A DNA stretch of 64,000 bases from Acidobacteriota bacterium (GTDB taxonomy: Bacteria > Acidobacteriota > Thermoanaerobaculia > Gp7-AA8 > JAHWKK01), in assembly GCA_019347945.1 (NCBI GenBank), contig JAHWKK010000014.1, forward strand, positions 33,560-97,559. The letters run 5' to 3'. A model generated the notes under the pieces. That model was not told the origin of the DNA and ran no database searches. It saw nothing but the letters and a program-made list of their open reading frames with translations. Shown here in pieces: positions 25,626 to 36,772 of this stretch (within the stretch, counting starts at the first letter, position 1; each line of letters starts with the position of its first letter). Position numbers and translations under genes: made by a program.

Positions 25626-26369
25626 ATGGCTCGACGAATCGCCAGCAGGAAGGCTCGGGAATCATTCGACAGGATCCGGCAGCTGGATCGCTCCGCGCTG
25701 AGGTCTTTCGTCGATGAGACCATGGCCACGATGATCGAGGAAGAGGCACTCGCCGTCCTCGACAATCCCTGGTGCGACTCGAGTATCGCTTCGCGAATCG
25801 CCCAGTCCGATCTGACGTCCCGTCGCGCAATCCGCTACGCGCTGGTCAGTCACCGGCAGACGCCGCAGGGGCACGCGATGAAGTTCGTTCATCATCTCGA
25901 CTGGCAGGAGCTGCTCCGCCTCTCCACCAACGTTCGTGTGAACCCATCGATCCGCCGATCCATCGACGAGCAGATGCGAATCCGGCTGAGAAAGATCACT
26001 GCCGGGGAGAAGGTTGCGGCGTCGAAATTCTGTTCGCAGGCGATCATCCTGGAGCTCTGCCACGACCCGGACATCAGAATCTTCCGGGGCCTGCTGATCA
26101 ATCAGAGAATGACCGAGGACATCCTGCTGCAGACGATCCTTTCCGAGATTTTGACCGGAGAGCAGATGGCGGAGATTCTGAACAACGACCGGTGGAAATT
26201 CCGGCTGCCGCTGTTGCGGGCGCTGGTGAAAAGTCCCAGCGCGCCCCGCGCAGTGGCGGCGTCCTGTCTGCCCAGGCTGCCGCGGGCTGACATCGAGGAG
26301 ATCGCCGGGAACCCTGGCACGCCCGTCTATCTTCGCCGTTGCATCGAGCGGCTGGAACTGCTCGACTGA
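25626..26369 (+). CDS. HEAT-like repeat protein, unknown function
   Basis: 247 residues, almost entirely short amphipathic helices such as DNPWCDSSIASRIAQSDLTS, DPDIRIFRGLLINQRMTEDI and LLRALVKSPSAPRAVAASCL. The repeating pattern of about 40-45 residues with an N/D-P start resembles HEAT or leucine-rich-repeat-variant solenoids, which usually bind other proteins. Its C-terminus (ALVKSPSAPRAVAASCL...LPRADIEEIAGNPGTP) clearly parallels that of the protein at 27257-28357 (SLIKNPKAPPGVVLPLVN...LRDLKGLSTDKGVP), so the two are paralogues. It is the first gene of a rightward group that continues with the RodZ-like gene 73 nt later. Confidence 0.65.
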   Translation: MARRIASRKARESFDRIRQLDRSALRSFVDETMATMIEEEALAVLDNPWCDSSIASRIAQSDLTSRRAIRYALVSHRQTPQGHAMKFVHHLDWQELLRLSTNVRVNPSIRRSIDEQMRIRLRKITAGEKVAASKFCSQAIILELCHDPDIRIFRGLLINQRMTEDILLQTILSEILTGEQMAEILNNDRWKFRLPLLRALVKSPSAPRAVAASCLPRLPRADIEEIAGNPGTPVYLRRCIERLELLD

Positions 26370-26428
26370 ACGGTTTTCGGATTGGTGAATCCGAATACCG
26401 AGCCTTTTCCCTGGTGTTGTGAAACGGC

Positions 26429-26434
26429 TAGAAT
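26429..26434 (+). promoter_or_regulatory. -10 box TAGAAT, eight nt from the start codon
   Basis: TAGAAT followed by CGACTCAG and the ATG of the RodZ-like gene. A separate promoter here would make the four-gene RodZ-to-PP2C operon independent of the upstream HEAT-like gene. Confidence 0.55.
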
Positions 26435-26442
26435 CGACTCAG

Positions 26443-27264
26443 ATGCCGGACGATGCCGTGAATGTCAGCGACGAAAGAGAGCCCCTGGCCGAGCTCGGGG
26501 CGGATTTCCAGCGGGAGAGAGAGGCCAGAGGTGTCACCCTGCGGGAAATCGCGGATACCACGAAGATCAGCTCCCGTTTCCTGGAAGCAATCGAGCGGGG
26601 GGATGCAACGGTCCTCCCGGCGCCGGTGTTCACGCGAGGGTTCATCCGGGAGTACGCCCAATATCTGGGGCTCGACGTGGAAGCAATGGTCGAACGGTAC
26701 ATGGCGCAGGTTCAGCTCGACGAACGGCGCGAGGCGGAATCGGAGGCAGAGCTCCAGGAGCGAATTCGCGGGGGACTGCCTCTGATCGGTGGCAAGGGCC
26801 TGGTCCGGACGGTGATCATCGTGATCGTGATCGGACTCATCCTCGGGGTGATCGCCTGGATGGCCTCGAGCCGAGTTGAAGATTCGCCGGCGGAGGCGAC
26901 CGGGGCCCCTCCGGCGCCGGTCGTGCCGCCGGCCAGGACGGCAACCGCCGAGCCCGAGCCGGTGGTAATCGATTCGGTGGAGGTCACGGTTCGCGCGACG
27001 GAGCCGACCTGGATGCTGGTTGCTGTCGACGGGAACGCCACAGAGGAGATGACGCTGGGACCAGGAGAGACCCGCACCTTTCGCGGCTCGGAGAACGTGA
27101 CCTTCGAGCGGCTCGGAAACGCAGGAGGCATCCAGGTCTCGCTCAATGGCGTCGAGCTCGATCCGCTCGGGCGGTCGGGTCAGATCGTCAATGACGTCAG
27201 TTTTGGCATCGAGGATGCGAGGCGTACAGTTGAGCGAGGAGGCTCTGACCTGGACGATGAGTGA
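26443..27264 (+). CDS. RodZ-like helix-turn-helix membrane protein (DUF4115)
   Basis: 273 residues from the ATG at 26443; a GTG 24 nt upstream overlaps the -10 box and is less likely. Residues about 15-90 are an Xre-type HTH: REARGVTLREIADTTKISSR, FLEAIERGD, TRGFIREYAQYLGLD. This is followed by an acidic linker, one membrane helix (about 121-140, VRTVIIVIVIGLILGVIAWM), a Pro/Ala-rich linker and a C-terminal DUF4115 beta domain (TWMLVAVDGNATEEMTLGPG). This is the domain order of RodZ, the cytoskeletal linker that binds MreB in rod-shaped cells. It shares eight bases with the next gene. Confidence 0.87.
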   Translation: MPDDAVNVSDEREPLAELGADFQREREARGVTLREIADTTKISSRFLEAIERGDATVLPAPVFTRGFIREYAQYLGLDVEAMVERYMAQVQLDERREAESEAELQERIRGGLPLIGGKGLVRTVIIVIVIGLILGVIAWMASSRVEDSPAEATGAPPAPVVPPARTATAEPEPVVIDSVEVTVRATEPTWMLVAVDGNATEEMTLGPGETRTFRGSENVTFERLGNAGGIQVSLNGVELDPLGRSGQIVNDVSFGIEDARRTVERGGSDLDDE

Positions 27265-28357
27265 ACTTCTCGGTTCCTCACCTGAACAACTGAAAGCGCG
27301 CATTCTGAGTGACGAGGCACCGGAGGACTTCCAGATGCTCGTCGCGCGGGGATTTCTTCCTGTGGCGCAGGAAGACATGATCCCGATTCTCATCCACCTG
27401 GGACGGAGTCCGAACGAATCGATTGCGAAGCAGGCGCGCTCTTCACTGGGGGAAGCGCCACGAGGGTCGATTCAGTCATTCGCCGAAGATGAGTCCTCGC
27501 CTCCCGCGGTGCTCGGGGATCTCGCCGTGGTCACAGAGGATCGGGCGGTACTGGAGAAACTCGTCCGGAACCGTGCGACGCCGGCGGAAGCGATTTCCTC
27601 GCTGGCCCGAAAGGCGGACGCGAGACTTCAGGAAGCAATCGTGACCAACCAGAGGAGGATTCTCGAGCAGCCGGAAATTCTGGAAAGCCTCGAAGCGAAT
27701 CCGAGTCTGACCGGCGACACGAAACGGAGGATCCGGGAGTTCCGGGAAGAGTTTTTCGAGAAAGAGCAGGCTCGCCGGGATGCGCGCGAGAGGCGTGCGG
27801 CCGAGGAGGCGGAGCTCGCTGCCGAAGCCCAGAGGGAGCTCGACGAGATTCTCGCAAAGGTCGAGGATGATCGCCCGAAGGAGGAGACGCTCCAGGGGGC
27901 TCCGCCGGGAGTTTCCGAGGCCACCGAAGATGATCCGGACGAGAACCTTTCCGCCTGGGTTCGTATCCTGAAAATGAGCGTCTCGGAACGAGTTCGGACG
28001 GCGTTCAAAGCGGGCAAAACCGAAAGGACCATTCTGATCCGCGATCGGAACCGGCTCGTCTGCACGGCCGTGATCAGGAGCCCCCGCATCACCGAGACGG
28101 AGGTCGAGGCCTACGCAGCAATGCGGAACATCGATGGTGAGGTTCTGCGGCTGATCGGGATGAACCGGGAATGGATGAGAAAGTATCCGATTATGATGTC
28201 GCTGATCAAGAATCCGAAGGCTCCGCCCGGAGTTGTGTTGCCTCTCGTCAATCGCTTAACCTTAAGAGACCTGAAGGGTCTCAGTACCGATAAGGGCGTG
28301 CCCGACGTGATTCGTGTGAGTGCGCGACGTCTGTTCAATCAGAAAACGAGAAAATGA
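27257..28357 (+). CDS. HEAT-like repeat protein with acidic coiled linker
   Basis: 366 residues. The first half is a helical solenoid (SPEQLKARILSDEAPEDFQM; RNRATPAEAISSLARKADAR) broken by a charged coiled segment of about 75 residues (FFEKEQARRDARERRAAEEA) and a short acidic linker. A second solenoid block follows, with LKMSVSERVRTAFKAGKTER and IRDRNRLVCTAVIRSPRITE, and ends SLIKNPKAPPGVVLPLVNRL. The C-terminal block matches that of the protein at 25626-26369. No enzymatic motif is visible, so a scaffold role is the simplest reading. The ATG overlaps the RodZ-like stop by eight bases and its own stop overlaps the DnaJ-like gene. Confidence 0.7.
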   Translation: MSELLGSSPEQLKARILSDEAPEDFQMLVARGFLPVAQEDMIPILIHLGRSPNESIAKQARSSLGEAPRGSIQSFAEDESSPPAVLGDLAVVTEDRAVLEKLVRNRATPAEAISSLARKADARLQEAIVTNQRRILEQPEILESLEANPSLTGDTKRRIREFREEFFEKEQARRDARERRAAEEAELAAEAQRELDEILAKVEDDRPKEETLQGAPPGVSEATEDDPDENLSAWVRILKMSVSERVRTAFKAGKTERTILIRDRNRLVCTAVIRSPRITETEVEAYAAMRNIDGEVLRLIGMNREWMRKYPIMMSLIKNPKAPPGVVLPLVNRLTLRDLKGLSTDKGVPDVIRVSARRLFNQKTRK

Positions 28358-29010
28358 GCACCGTCAACTACTACGACGTTCTGAAGGTTCCGAAAAAGGC
28401 GAGCGCCGAAGAGATTCGAAACAAGTTTCGTCAGCTCGCACGCGAGAACCATCCCGACCGGTTCGCCGGAGCCGAGCGGGAGAAGGCGGAGGTCCGATTT
28501 CAGGAGCTGACCGCCGCGATGAACGTGCTCACCAACCCCGCTCGCCGCAAGCAGCACGACGCCGATCTCCAGCGGGGTACCGCCGCGTCCCAGGACCCGA
28601 AACAGCTCGCCAAGGTCTACATGTCCCACGGCGTCAAAGCCTGGCAATCCGGCGACTACGAGACGGCGCGCGCAAACTTCGACATGGCCGTCAAACACGA
28701 CGCGACCGATGCGAAAGCGTGGCACAATCTGGCACTTGCCAGCGCCAAGGTTCCCTCCGCCGCGCGTGAAGCGGTCGTCGCCGCCGAGAAGGCCGTGGAG
28801 CTCGAGCCGATGAATCCGACCTATCTGAAGGATGCCGGGCTGCTGATCATGCGCGCGGGTCTCCGGATCAAGGCGCAGAAATATCTGGAGAAGGCGTTAG
28901 AATGGAGCCCGGACGATCCGGAGCTCCTGCGGGCGCTCGGGAGAACGGGCCAGACCTCGGGCGATCAGGGCAGCAAGGGGATCCTCGATTCGCTCTTCAG
29001 GAAGGGTTGA
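28354..29010 (+). CDS. J-domain protein with tetratricopeptide-like repeats
   Basis: 218 residues. Residues 5-70 are a J-domain: YYDVLKVPKKASAEEIRNKF with the Hsp70-activating HPD at 33-35 (ARENHPDRF) and the closing NPARRKQHDADLQ. Residues about 90-200 hold TPR-like helices (SHGVKAWQSGDYETARANFD; AWHNLALASAKVPSAAREAV; AQKYLEKALEWSPDDPELLR). There is no Gly/Phe region or zinc fingers, so it is a type III J-protein that would recruit DnaK to a specific partner. ATGA overlap with the gene before. Confidence 0.9.
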   Translation: MSTVNYYDVLKVPKKASAEEIRNKFRQLARENHPDRFAGAEREKAEVRFQELTAAMNVLTNPARRKQHDADLQRGTAASQDPKQLAKVYMSHGVKAWQSGDYETARANFDMAVKHDATDAKAWHNLALASAKVPSAAREAVVAAEKAVELEPMNPTYLKDAGLLIMRAGLRIKAQKYLEKALEWSPDDPELLRALGRTGQTSGDQGSKGILDSLFRKG

Positions 29011-29014
29011 CGGG

Positions 29015-29770
29015 GTGCAATTGGAAGCATACGGACTGTCGGACGTCGGACGTCAGAGGACCATCAACGAGGATTGCTATCTCGTCGACTCCGAAAACCG
29101 GCTGTTCCTCGTCGCCGACGGCATGGGCGGACACGCCGCCGGGGAGGTGGCTTCGCGAATCGCCGCCGACACGATCAAGGACTTCATCGTCCATACGGAA
29201 GAGGACGATGGAACATGGCCCCACGCCTATGATGAGAACTTCAGTCGCACGACCAATCGGCTGATCTCGGCGATGAAAATCGCCAACTCCCGCGTTGTCG
29301 AGGCGATGAAAAAGGATCAGCGGTTGCAAGGGATGGGAACCACGGTAGTGGCGGGGCTGGTCGAAAACGGTCACATGTCCATCGCTCATGTCGGTGATTC
29401 CCGCGCCTACATCGTCAGAGAGTCGCAGATGTCGAGGCTGACTCACGACCATTCATGGGTCTTCGAGCAGGTCCGAGCGGGGATGATGACCGAGGCGGAA
29501 GCCGAAAAGCATCCGCTTCGCAATGTGATTACCCGTGCACTCGGCGGTGCCAGCTCGGTGGTACCCGAGGCAGCGGAGCTCGACTGGCGGGAAGGCGACG
29601 TCCTGCTCCTCTGCTCGGATGGGCTCACCGGAATGGTCGAAGAGGACGACATCCTCCGGATCATCAGCGAGGCCGACAACGTCGAGGTCGCCTGCAAAGA
29701 GCTGATCGATCATGCAAACGAGCGGGGCGGAGTCGACAACATCACCGCCGTGTTGGTCCGTTTCGCCTGA
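29015..29770 (+). CDS. PP2C-family serine/threonine protein phosphatase
   Basis: 251 residues from a GTG. All metal-binding motifs of bacterial PPM phosphatases are present: RTINEDCYLV (Asp20), FLVADGMGGHAAGE, MGTTVVAGLVENGHMSIAHV with GDSRAYIV, LLLCSDGLTGMVEEDDI and GGVDNITAVLV. It should remove phosphate from Ser/Thr in the cytoplasm with two Mn/Mg ions. No Hanks-type kinase is encoded in the window. It closes the RodZ-HEAT-DnaJ operon, four nt after the DnaJ-like gene, suggesting that envelope or cell-shape functions are under phosphorylation control. Confidence 0.93.
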   Translation: MQLEAYGLSDVGRQRTINEDCYLVDSENRLFLVADGMGGHAAGEVASRIAADTIKDFIVHTEEDDGTWPHAYDENFSRTTNRLISAMKIANSRVVEAMKKDQRLQGMGTTVVAGLVENGHMSIAHVGDSRAYIVRESQMSRLTHDHSWVFEQVRAGMMTEAEAEKHPLRNVITRALGGASSVVPEAAELDWREGDVLLLCSDGLTGMVEEDDILRIISEADNVEVACKELIDHANERGGVDNITAVLVRFA

Positions 29771-29884
29771 GATCCGCTCCACCCGGTCGACTCCGAATGC
29801 TGTTGGAAGCGGGGCGGGCGCGAGCCTGCTTCGCGACTCGATCCATCACCGCCGTCTTCCCGGCTCGATCGCACTCCGAACGTG

Positions 29885-30062
29885 ACCCGGATGATTCATG
29901 AGACGTCTGCTGCGGAGGCGGAAAGCAGCGCGGCTACGGCGTTGCGCTCGAATCGGCTCCTCGACATACTCCAAGTATGCCTGCGTCGCCGAATTCATCG
30001 CGCGCCTTGTATCCGCACCACTTTGCGCCTCCTCGCGGCGACATCTCATGAATCATCCGGGT
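29885..30062 (+). repeat. 178-bp long imperfect palindrome
   Basis: The outer arms ACCCGGATGATTCATGAGA and its exact inverse TCTCATGAATCATCCGGGT lie at 29885-29903 and 30044-30062. The interior continues to pair imperfectly (for example GCGGAGGCGGAAAGCAGCGC with GCGCAAAGTGGTGCGGATAC partners) down to the centre ACTCCAAGTAT near 29970. The whole element can form one long hairpin. It sits between the PP2C gene and leuS; a TAAACT box overlaps its right end and may serve leuS. Confidence 0.9.
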
Positions 30063-30087
30063 TAAACTTCGCAACTTTCGAGGCTGA

Positions 30088-32637
30088 ATGTCATACGACC
30101 ACAAACAGATTGAAAACAAATGGCAGCGGCGCTGGGCCGATGCCCGCGTCGCGCACGTCGACGTCACGACCGAGGGAGACGAGCTCTACATGCTCAACAT
30201 GTTTCCGTACCCCTCGGGGGACCTCCATGTCGGGCACGGTCGCAACTACATTCTCGGAGATGCCCTCTATCGCCACCTCCGGATGACCGGAAAGAAAGCG
30301 CTCAATCCGATGGGATGGGACGCATTCGGTCTGCCGGCGGAGAACGCCGCGATCAAGCGAGGCGTCCATCCGGGTGAATGGACGCGAAGCAACATCGATC
30401 GCGAGAAGAAGCAGTTCGAGCGTTGGGGAATCCTTTACGACTGGTCGAGAGAGATCGCCTCGTGCCACCCAGGCTATTACCGATGGAACCAGTGGCTCTT
30501 TCTCGAAATGTACGAGCGGGGCCTCGCCTACAGAGCCGAGGCTCCGGTCAACTGGTGCCCGGGATGCCAGACGGTACTCGCCAACGAGCAGGTGCTCGAG
30601 GGAGCATGTGAGCGGTGCGGCTCGGAGGTCGCGCAGAAGCAGTTGTCGCAATGGTTCTTCAGGATCACCGACTACGCCGACCGGCTCGACAGCGGACTCG
30701 ACTCACTCGAGCACTGGCCCGAGAAGGTCCGGACGATGCAGCGGAACTGGATCGGAAAGAGCCGGGGGGCCGACGTCGAGTTTCCGGTGCCCTCGACCGG
30801 AGGATCGATCCGGATTTACACGACCCGTCCCGACACGCTCTACGGGGCCACCTTCATGGTCGTCGCGCCGGAGCACCCGGACGTTCCCGCCCTGATCGAA
30901 GGGTCCTCCGACAGGGAAGAGATCGAGAGCTGGATCCGGGACGTGACCAATCAGAGCCAGCTCGATCGGATCTCCGAGGCGGGTGGCAAGGAGGGAACGT
31001 TCACCGGCCGGTTCGCGATCAATCCGTTCAGCGGCGACGAAATGCCGATCTGGCTCGGCAATTTCGTTCTCCCGCAGTATGGAACGGGCGCGATCATGTC
31101 GGTTCCCGCCCATGATCAACGCGACTTCGAGTTCGCAAAGAAATACGACCTGCCGATCCGGGTCGTCATCCGGCCAGCCGGGGAGGAGCTCGATGCGGCC
31201 GAGCTCGAGGAAGCCTGGGTGGGGGAGGGGACGGCCGTCGACTCCCCGGTGATCGACGGAATGAAGACGGCCGAAGCGATCCCGGCGATGATCGCCGAGA
31301 TCGAAAAGCGCGGCATCGGGGAAGGAAAGGTCCGATACCGCCTTCGCGACTGGCTGATCTCGCGGCAGCGCTACTGGGGTACGCCGATCCCGATGATCTA
31401 CTGCGATGACTGCGGGCTCGTGCCGGTTCCGAAAGACGATCTTCCGGTCGAGCTGCCGTCAGACGTTCCGTTTACGGGTCGCGAAGGAAACCCGCTCGCC
31501 CGTCATGAATCCTTCGTCGCGGTCGACTGTCCGGAATGCGGCGGGGCCGGACGCCGTGAAACCGATACGATGGACACCTTCGTCGATTCCTCCTGGTACT
31601 GGGCGCGCTATCTGTCACCACGGGACGAGACTCGGATTTTCGATTCCGATCTGGTGAACCGATGGCTTCCGGTCGACCAGTACATCGGCGGGATCGAGCA
31701 TGCGATCCTCCACCTTCTCTATGCGCGATTCATCTGCCGCGTGCTGCACGACATGGGACTGGTGACGTTCGAGGAGCCGTTCGCGCGGCTGTTCAACCAG
31801 GGGATGATTACGAAAGAGGGGTACCGGGATCCGTCCAGAAACAACCAATGGGTTCCACTCGACGATGTCGAGCTCAGGGACGGCTCGGCATGGCGGAAAG
31901 GGAGTGGGGAGCCGCTGGTCGCCGACGTGACGAAGATGTCGAAGTCGCGGTTCAACGTCGTCGCTCCGGACGAGCTGATCGAGCGCTACGGAGCGGACAC
32001 GGAGCGTGTGTACACACTCTTCATCGCCCCGCCGGAGAAGGAAGCGGCGTGGTCGGATGAAGGTGTGGTCGGCGCCGCGAGATTCCTGAGGCGCGTCTGG
32101 AATCTGACGGAGGAAGTCGAGTCGCTTCCGGAAGGGACGGATGACGCTGCGGGGACGGATGCGCTCGTCAGGAAAACCCACCAGACGATCGACGCGGTGA
32201 CGCGACGACTCGAGCGATTCGAGATGAACACGGCGATCTCGGCTTTGATGGAGCTGTCGAACGCGATCGGCGATTATGCGAAGACGGGAGCGAGGCCGCG
32301 AGCGCTCGAAAGTCTCGAGGTTCTGCTGAAGCTGCTTCATCCGTTCGCACCGCATGTGACCGAAGAGCTGTGGGAAAGGCTGGGACACCAGCGTATGCTG
32401 ATCGACGAGCTCTGGCCGGTTGCCGACGAAGCGCTGATGGCGGAGGAATCGTTGAAGATCGCCGTCCAGGTGAACGGCAAGCTTCGCGGAGAGGTCGAAG
32501 TGCCCGCCGGGATCGAGGAATCGCGGCTCTTCTCCGTCGCCGAAACCGACGAGCGTGTCGCCAGGCATCTGGAAGGAAAGTCGATCATCAAACGAATCCA
32601 CGTACCCGGCCGGCTGGTCAATCTGGTGGTGAAATGA
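30088..32637 (+). CDS. leuS: Leucyl-tRNA synthetase
   Basis: 849 residues, full length. Class I synthetase with HVGHG at 47-51 (HIGH motif), CP1 editing domain with [20 protein letters not shown], a zinc-finger-like CPGCQ...CERCG segment near 155-175, the [20 protein letters not shown] connective, KMSKS at 616-620 (TKMSKSRFN) and the C-terminal anticodon-binding and [12 protein letters not shown] domains. Charges tRNA-Leu with leucine in the cytoplasm. Transcription probably starts from the TAAACT box about 19 nt upstream at the palindrome edge. The stop overlaps lptE (ATGA). Confidence 0.98.
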   Translation: MSYDHKQIENKWQRRWADARVAHVDVTTEGDELYMLNMFPYPSGDLHVGHGRNYILGDALYRHLRMTGKKALNPMGWDAFGLPAENAAIKRGVHPGEWTRSNIDREKKQFERWGILYDWSREIASCHPGYYRWNQWLFLEMYERGLAYRAEAPVNWCPGCQTVLANEQVLEGACERCGSEVAQKQLSQWFFRITDYADRLDSGLDSLEHWPEKVRTMQRNWIGKSRGADVEFPVPSTGGSIRIYTTRPDTLYGATFMVVAPEHPDVPALIEGSSDREEIESWIRDVTNQSQLDRISEAGGKEGTFTGRFAINPFSGDEMPIWLGNFVLPQYGTGAIMSVPAHDQRDFEFAKKYDLPIRVVIRPAGEELDAAELEEAWVGEGTAVDSPVIDGMKTAEAIPAMIAEIEKRGIGEGKVRYRLRDWLISRQRYWGTPIPMIYCDDCGLVPVPKDDLPVELPSDVPFTGREGNPLARHESFVAVDCPECGGAGRRETDTMDTFVDSSWYWARYLSPRDETRIFDSDLVNRWLPVDQYIGGIEHAILHLLYARFICRVLHDMGLVTFEEPFARLFNQGMITKEGYRDPSRNNQWVPLDDVELRDGSAWRKGSGEPLVADVTKMSKSRFNVVAPDELIERYGADTERVYTLFIAPPEKEAAWSDEGVVGAARFLRRVWNLTEEVESLPEGTDDAAGTDALVRKTHQTIDAVTRRLERFEMNTAISALMELSNAIGDYAKTGARPRALESLEVLLKLLHPFAPHVTEELWERLGHQRMLIDELWPVADEALMAEESLKIAVQVNGKLRGEVEVPAGIEESRLFSVAETDERVARHLEGKSIIKRIHVPGRLVNLVVK

Positions 32638-33158
32638 AGAAAGTCGGAGTGGTTGCTCTTCTGTTTCTCTCTCTCCCGGTTCTGACGTCGTGCGGCTATG
32701 CGCTGGTGGGAAGAGGAAATGTACTTCCGGCGGACGTCCGGTCGATTCATGTGCCGGCGTTCGTCAATCGGACCACACGCGTCGAGATCGAGCAGAGACT
32801 GACCCAGGCGGTCGCGAGCGAACTGGTTGCGCGTGCCGGCCTGAGGATCGTCTCCGATCCCGACGATACCGACGCAATTCTGCGCGGGGAGATCACTTCG
32901 GTCTCGATCACGCCGGTTGCATTCAACGATCAGGGCCGCGCCACGCGCTATCAGGTCAGTATCAATGCGGGAATCGAGCTGGTGGATCATCGGAAAGACG
33001 ATGCGATCATCTGGAAGAACGATCACTACAGCTTCTCCGAGAGTTACGCCGTCGAGGCCGGCTCGCTCGATGCGTTCGATCAGGAGACCCGGGCTCTCCA
33101 GGAGCTCGCAGAGCTCTTTGCCGAGTCGGTCGTCGCCAGCATTCTCGAGGGATTCTGA
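32634..33158 (+). CDS. lptE: LPS-assembly lipoprotein LptE
   Basis: 174 residues with a lipoprotein signal ending LPVLTSCG (Cys20) and the typical CGYALVGRG opening of LptE. Conserved [17 protein letters not shown] and [17 protein letters not shown] follow, and the C-terminus has the tail [20 protein letters not shown]. LptE plugs the LptD barrel in the outer membrane and helps place LPS on the cell surface. It directly follows leuS, an arrangement often seen in Gram-negative genomes. The protein supports a diderm, LPS-bearing host. Confidence 0.93.
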   Translation: MKKVGVVALLFLSLPVLTSCGYALVGRGNVLPADVRSIHVPAFVNRTTRVEIEQRLTQAVASELVARAGLRIVSDPDDTDAILRGEITSVSITPVAFNDQGRATRYQVSINAGIELVDHRKDDAIIWKNDHYSFSESYAVEAGSLDAFDQETRALQELAELFAESVVASILEGF

Positions 33159-33160
33159 GC

Positions 33161-33829
33161 ATGAGAGCGATCGTGTTGCTGAGCGGAGGGATGGATTCGG
33201 CCACCGCACTCGCGCTTGCCCGCTCGAGTGGACGTGAGGTTTACACGCTCTCTTTCGACTACGGCCAGCGCCACGCGGTCGAGCTCGGGCTTGCGCGATC
33301 GCTGTCGGCGAGCCAGGGCGCAGTGGAGCATCAGGAGATCGAGATCGATCTCACGGTCTTCGGAGGAAGTGCGCTCACCGACGCGATCGAGGTTCCCCGC
33401 AACGCCGCCGACGACGAAGGAATACCGATCACGTACGTGCCGGCGAGGAACATGATCTTTCTTTCGATCGCCACCGCCTGGGCGGAAGTTCTCGATGCAG
33501 ATGAAATCTGGATCGGTGTCAATGCGGTGGATTACAGCGGATATCCGGACTGCCGGCCCGAATTCATCGAGGCGTTTCAATCGGTCATCGACGTCGGTAC
33601 GAAGTCGGGAATCGAGCGCAGCCAGCCGCAGGTCATCGCACCGCTGATCGAAATGTCGAAAGCCGAGATCATCGAGACCGGAACCGAGCTCGGGCTCGAC
33701 TATTCGGAGACGAGCTCCTGTTACGATCCGGACGACGACGGCGCATGTGGGGAGTGCGACGCCTGCATTCTCCGCCGCGAAGGATTCGAGGAGGCAGGAA
33801 TCGAAGACCCCACGCGTTACCACGAGTGA
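33161..33829 (+). CDS. queC: 7-cyano-7-deazaguanine synthase QueC
   Basis: 222 residues. PP-loop [15 protein letters not shown] at the N-terminus binds [21 protein letters not shown] and [17 protein letters not shown] follow, and the zinc site is [19 protein letters not shown]. QueC converts 7-carboxy-7-deazaguanine to preQ0 with ammonia and ATP in queuosine biosynthesis. It starts two nt after lptE and its TGA overlaps the queE ATG. queD and queF are not in this window. Confidence 0.96.
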   Translation: MRAIVLLSGGMDSATALALARSSGREVYTLSFDYGQRHAVELGLARSLSASQGAVEHQEIEIDLTVFGGSALTDAIEVPRNAADDEGIPITYVPARNMIFLSIATAWAEVLDADEIWIGVNAVDYSGYPDCRPEFIEAFQSVIDVGTKSGIERSQPQVIAPLIEMSKAEIIETGTELGLDYSETSSCYDPDDDGACGECDACILRREGFEEAGIEDPTRYHE

Positions 33830-34461
33830 TGCGCGTCACCGAGATCTTCCATTCCATCCAGGGGGAGTCCTCCCACGTGGGGCGTCCGATGACGTTCGTC
33901 CGCCTCACCGGCTGCAACCTCCGCTGCGTCTGGTGCGACTCCGAGTACACCTTCACGGGCGGGAAGCGTATGACGCTCGACGAGGTGATCAACGAGGTCG
34001 GCGGAATCGGCTGCCGCACGGTCGAGATCACCGGCGGCGAGCCGCTTCTTCAGAAGGAAGCCTTCGAGCTCGTCCGACGTCTCTGCGATGAAGGGTACGA
34101 GGTGCTCGTGGAAACATCGGGATCGATCGATACGTCACCGGTCGATACGAGGGCGAAGATCATTCTCGATCTGAAGTGTCCGGGGTCGGGGGAGACCGAT
34201 CAGAACCTCTGGAGCAATCTCGACCGGCTCCAGCCGCACGACGAGATCAAGTTCGTGATCGCGGACCGCGCGGACTACGAATGGGCCCGGGACGTCGTCA
34301 GGGAACGAAAGCTCGAGAACTTCACCGTGCTGATGTCACCGGTCTGGGGTGAGCTCGAGCTGAAGCCGCTGGCCGAATGGATCCTCGCGGACGGGCTCGA
34401 TGTCCGGCTGCAGACCCAGCTCCACAAGCACGTCTGGGGGCCCGGCGTTGAAGGGGTCTGA
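33829..34461 (+). CDS. queE: 7-carboxy-7-deazaguanine synthase QueE
   Basis: 210 residues. Radical-SAM enzyme: the cluster motif is CNLRCVWC (C-x3-C-x2-C), preceded by FHSIQGESSHVGRPMTFVRL and followed by the SAM-binding EITGGEPLLQ. It converts carboxy-tetrahydropterin to 7-carboxy-7-deazaguanine, one step before QueC. Closing segment SPVWGELELKPLAEWIL. The gene overlaps queC by one base, so the two queuosine steps are coupled. Confidence 0.96.
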   Translation: MRVTEIFHSIQGESSHVGRPMTFVRLTGCNLRCVWCDSEYTFTGGKRMTLDEVINEVGGIGCRTVEITGGEPLLQKEAFELVRRLCDEGYEVLVETSGSIDTSPVDTRAKIILDLKCPGSGETDQNLWSNLDRLQPHDEIKFVIADRADYEWARDVVRERKLENFTVLMSPVWGELELKPLAEWILADGLDVRLQTQLHKHVWGPGVEGV

Positions 34462-34471
34462 AGGAGAGATC

Positions 34472-34592
34472 TGTCGCCCCTCCGGGGCTTCGTATATTGG
34501 GCCGAGTCAACCCGGGGTGGCGGTCGGCGCCTGGCGGCGCCTCCCTTCACCCCGCGCTACTTTCTGACCGCCCCTGCCGGGGCGGATCGATC
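34472..34592 (+). repeat. Cluster of short GC-rich hairpins
   Basis: Three to four stem-loops follow in series after queE: GCCCCTCCGGGGC, GGCGCCTGGCGGCGCC, and CCGCCCCTGCCGGGGCGG, with an AACCCGGGGTGG / TTCACCCCGCG pair between. The gap between queE and the converging antiporter gene is otherwise empty, and such hairpins may stop transcription from both sides. The style suggests a REP-type interspersed repeat. Confidence 0.6.
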
Positions 34593-34616
34593 TCTTTCTT
34601 CTATGGAATGCAGCCA

Positions 34617-36608
<1,992 letters not shown>

Positions 36609-36620
36609 CTGGCGAGCGGA

Positions 36621-36626
36621 ATCTTA
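36621..36626 (-). promoter_or_regulatory. -10 box TAAGAT, 12 nt from the antiporter start
   Basis: TAAGAT then TCCGCTCGCCAG then ATG. The predicted leader would be about five nt, with no ribosome binding site. Confidence 0.45.
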
Positions 36627-36703
36627 GCAGCCCGGCCTGGCGAATCCGCTTTCGAAGCTGGAAGACGTTCTGGGAATCCTGTTCGGGCTGGCGCTCGCGA
36701 TCT

Positions 36704-36772
36704 TCATCGGCGGCAGTTGAAGGCCTCGTCCAGCTCCCGCTCGGTCGCGGGGCGGATGCGAATCGATCTCAC
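36704..36772 (-). pseudogene. RelE/ParE-type toxin remnant
   Basis: A GTG codon overlapping the antitoxin stop (GTGA) opens a 22-codon frame MRSIRIRPATERELDEAFN that ends in TGA. The N-terminus is that of RelE/ParE toxins paired with TIGR02574 antitoxins (basic beta strand, then an acidic helix), but intact toxins have about 90-100 residues. No continuation was found in the other frames of the remaining 95 nt before the antiporter gene. The toxin is therefore truncated and should be inactive. Confidence 0.65.

Noticed and set aside
36625..36720. Plus-strand hydrophobic frame (LEDVLGILFGLALAIFIGGS) next to the toxin remnant
   Set aside because: No start codon within the frame and no ribosome binding site; it is antisense to the toxin remnant.
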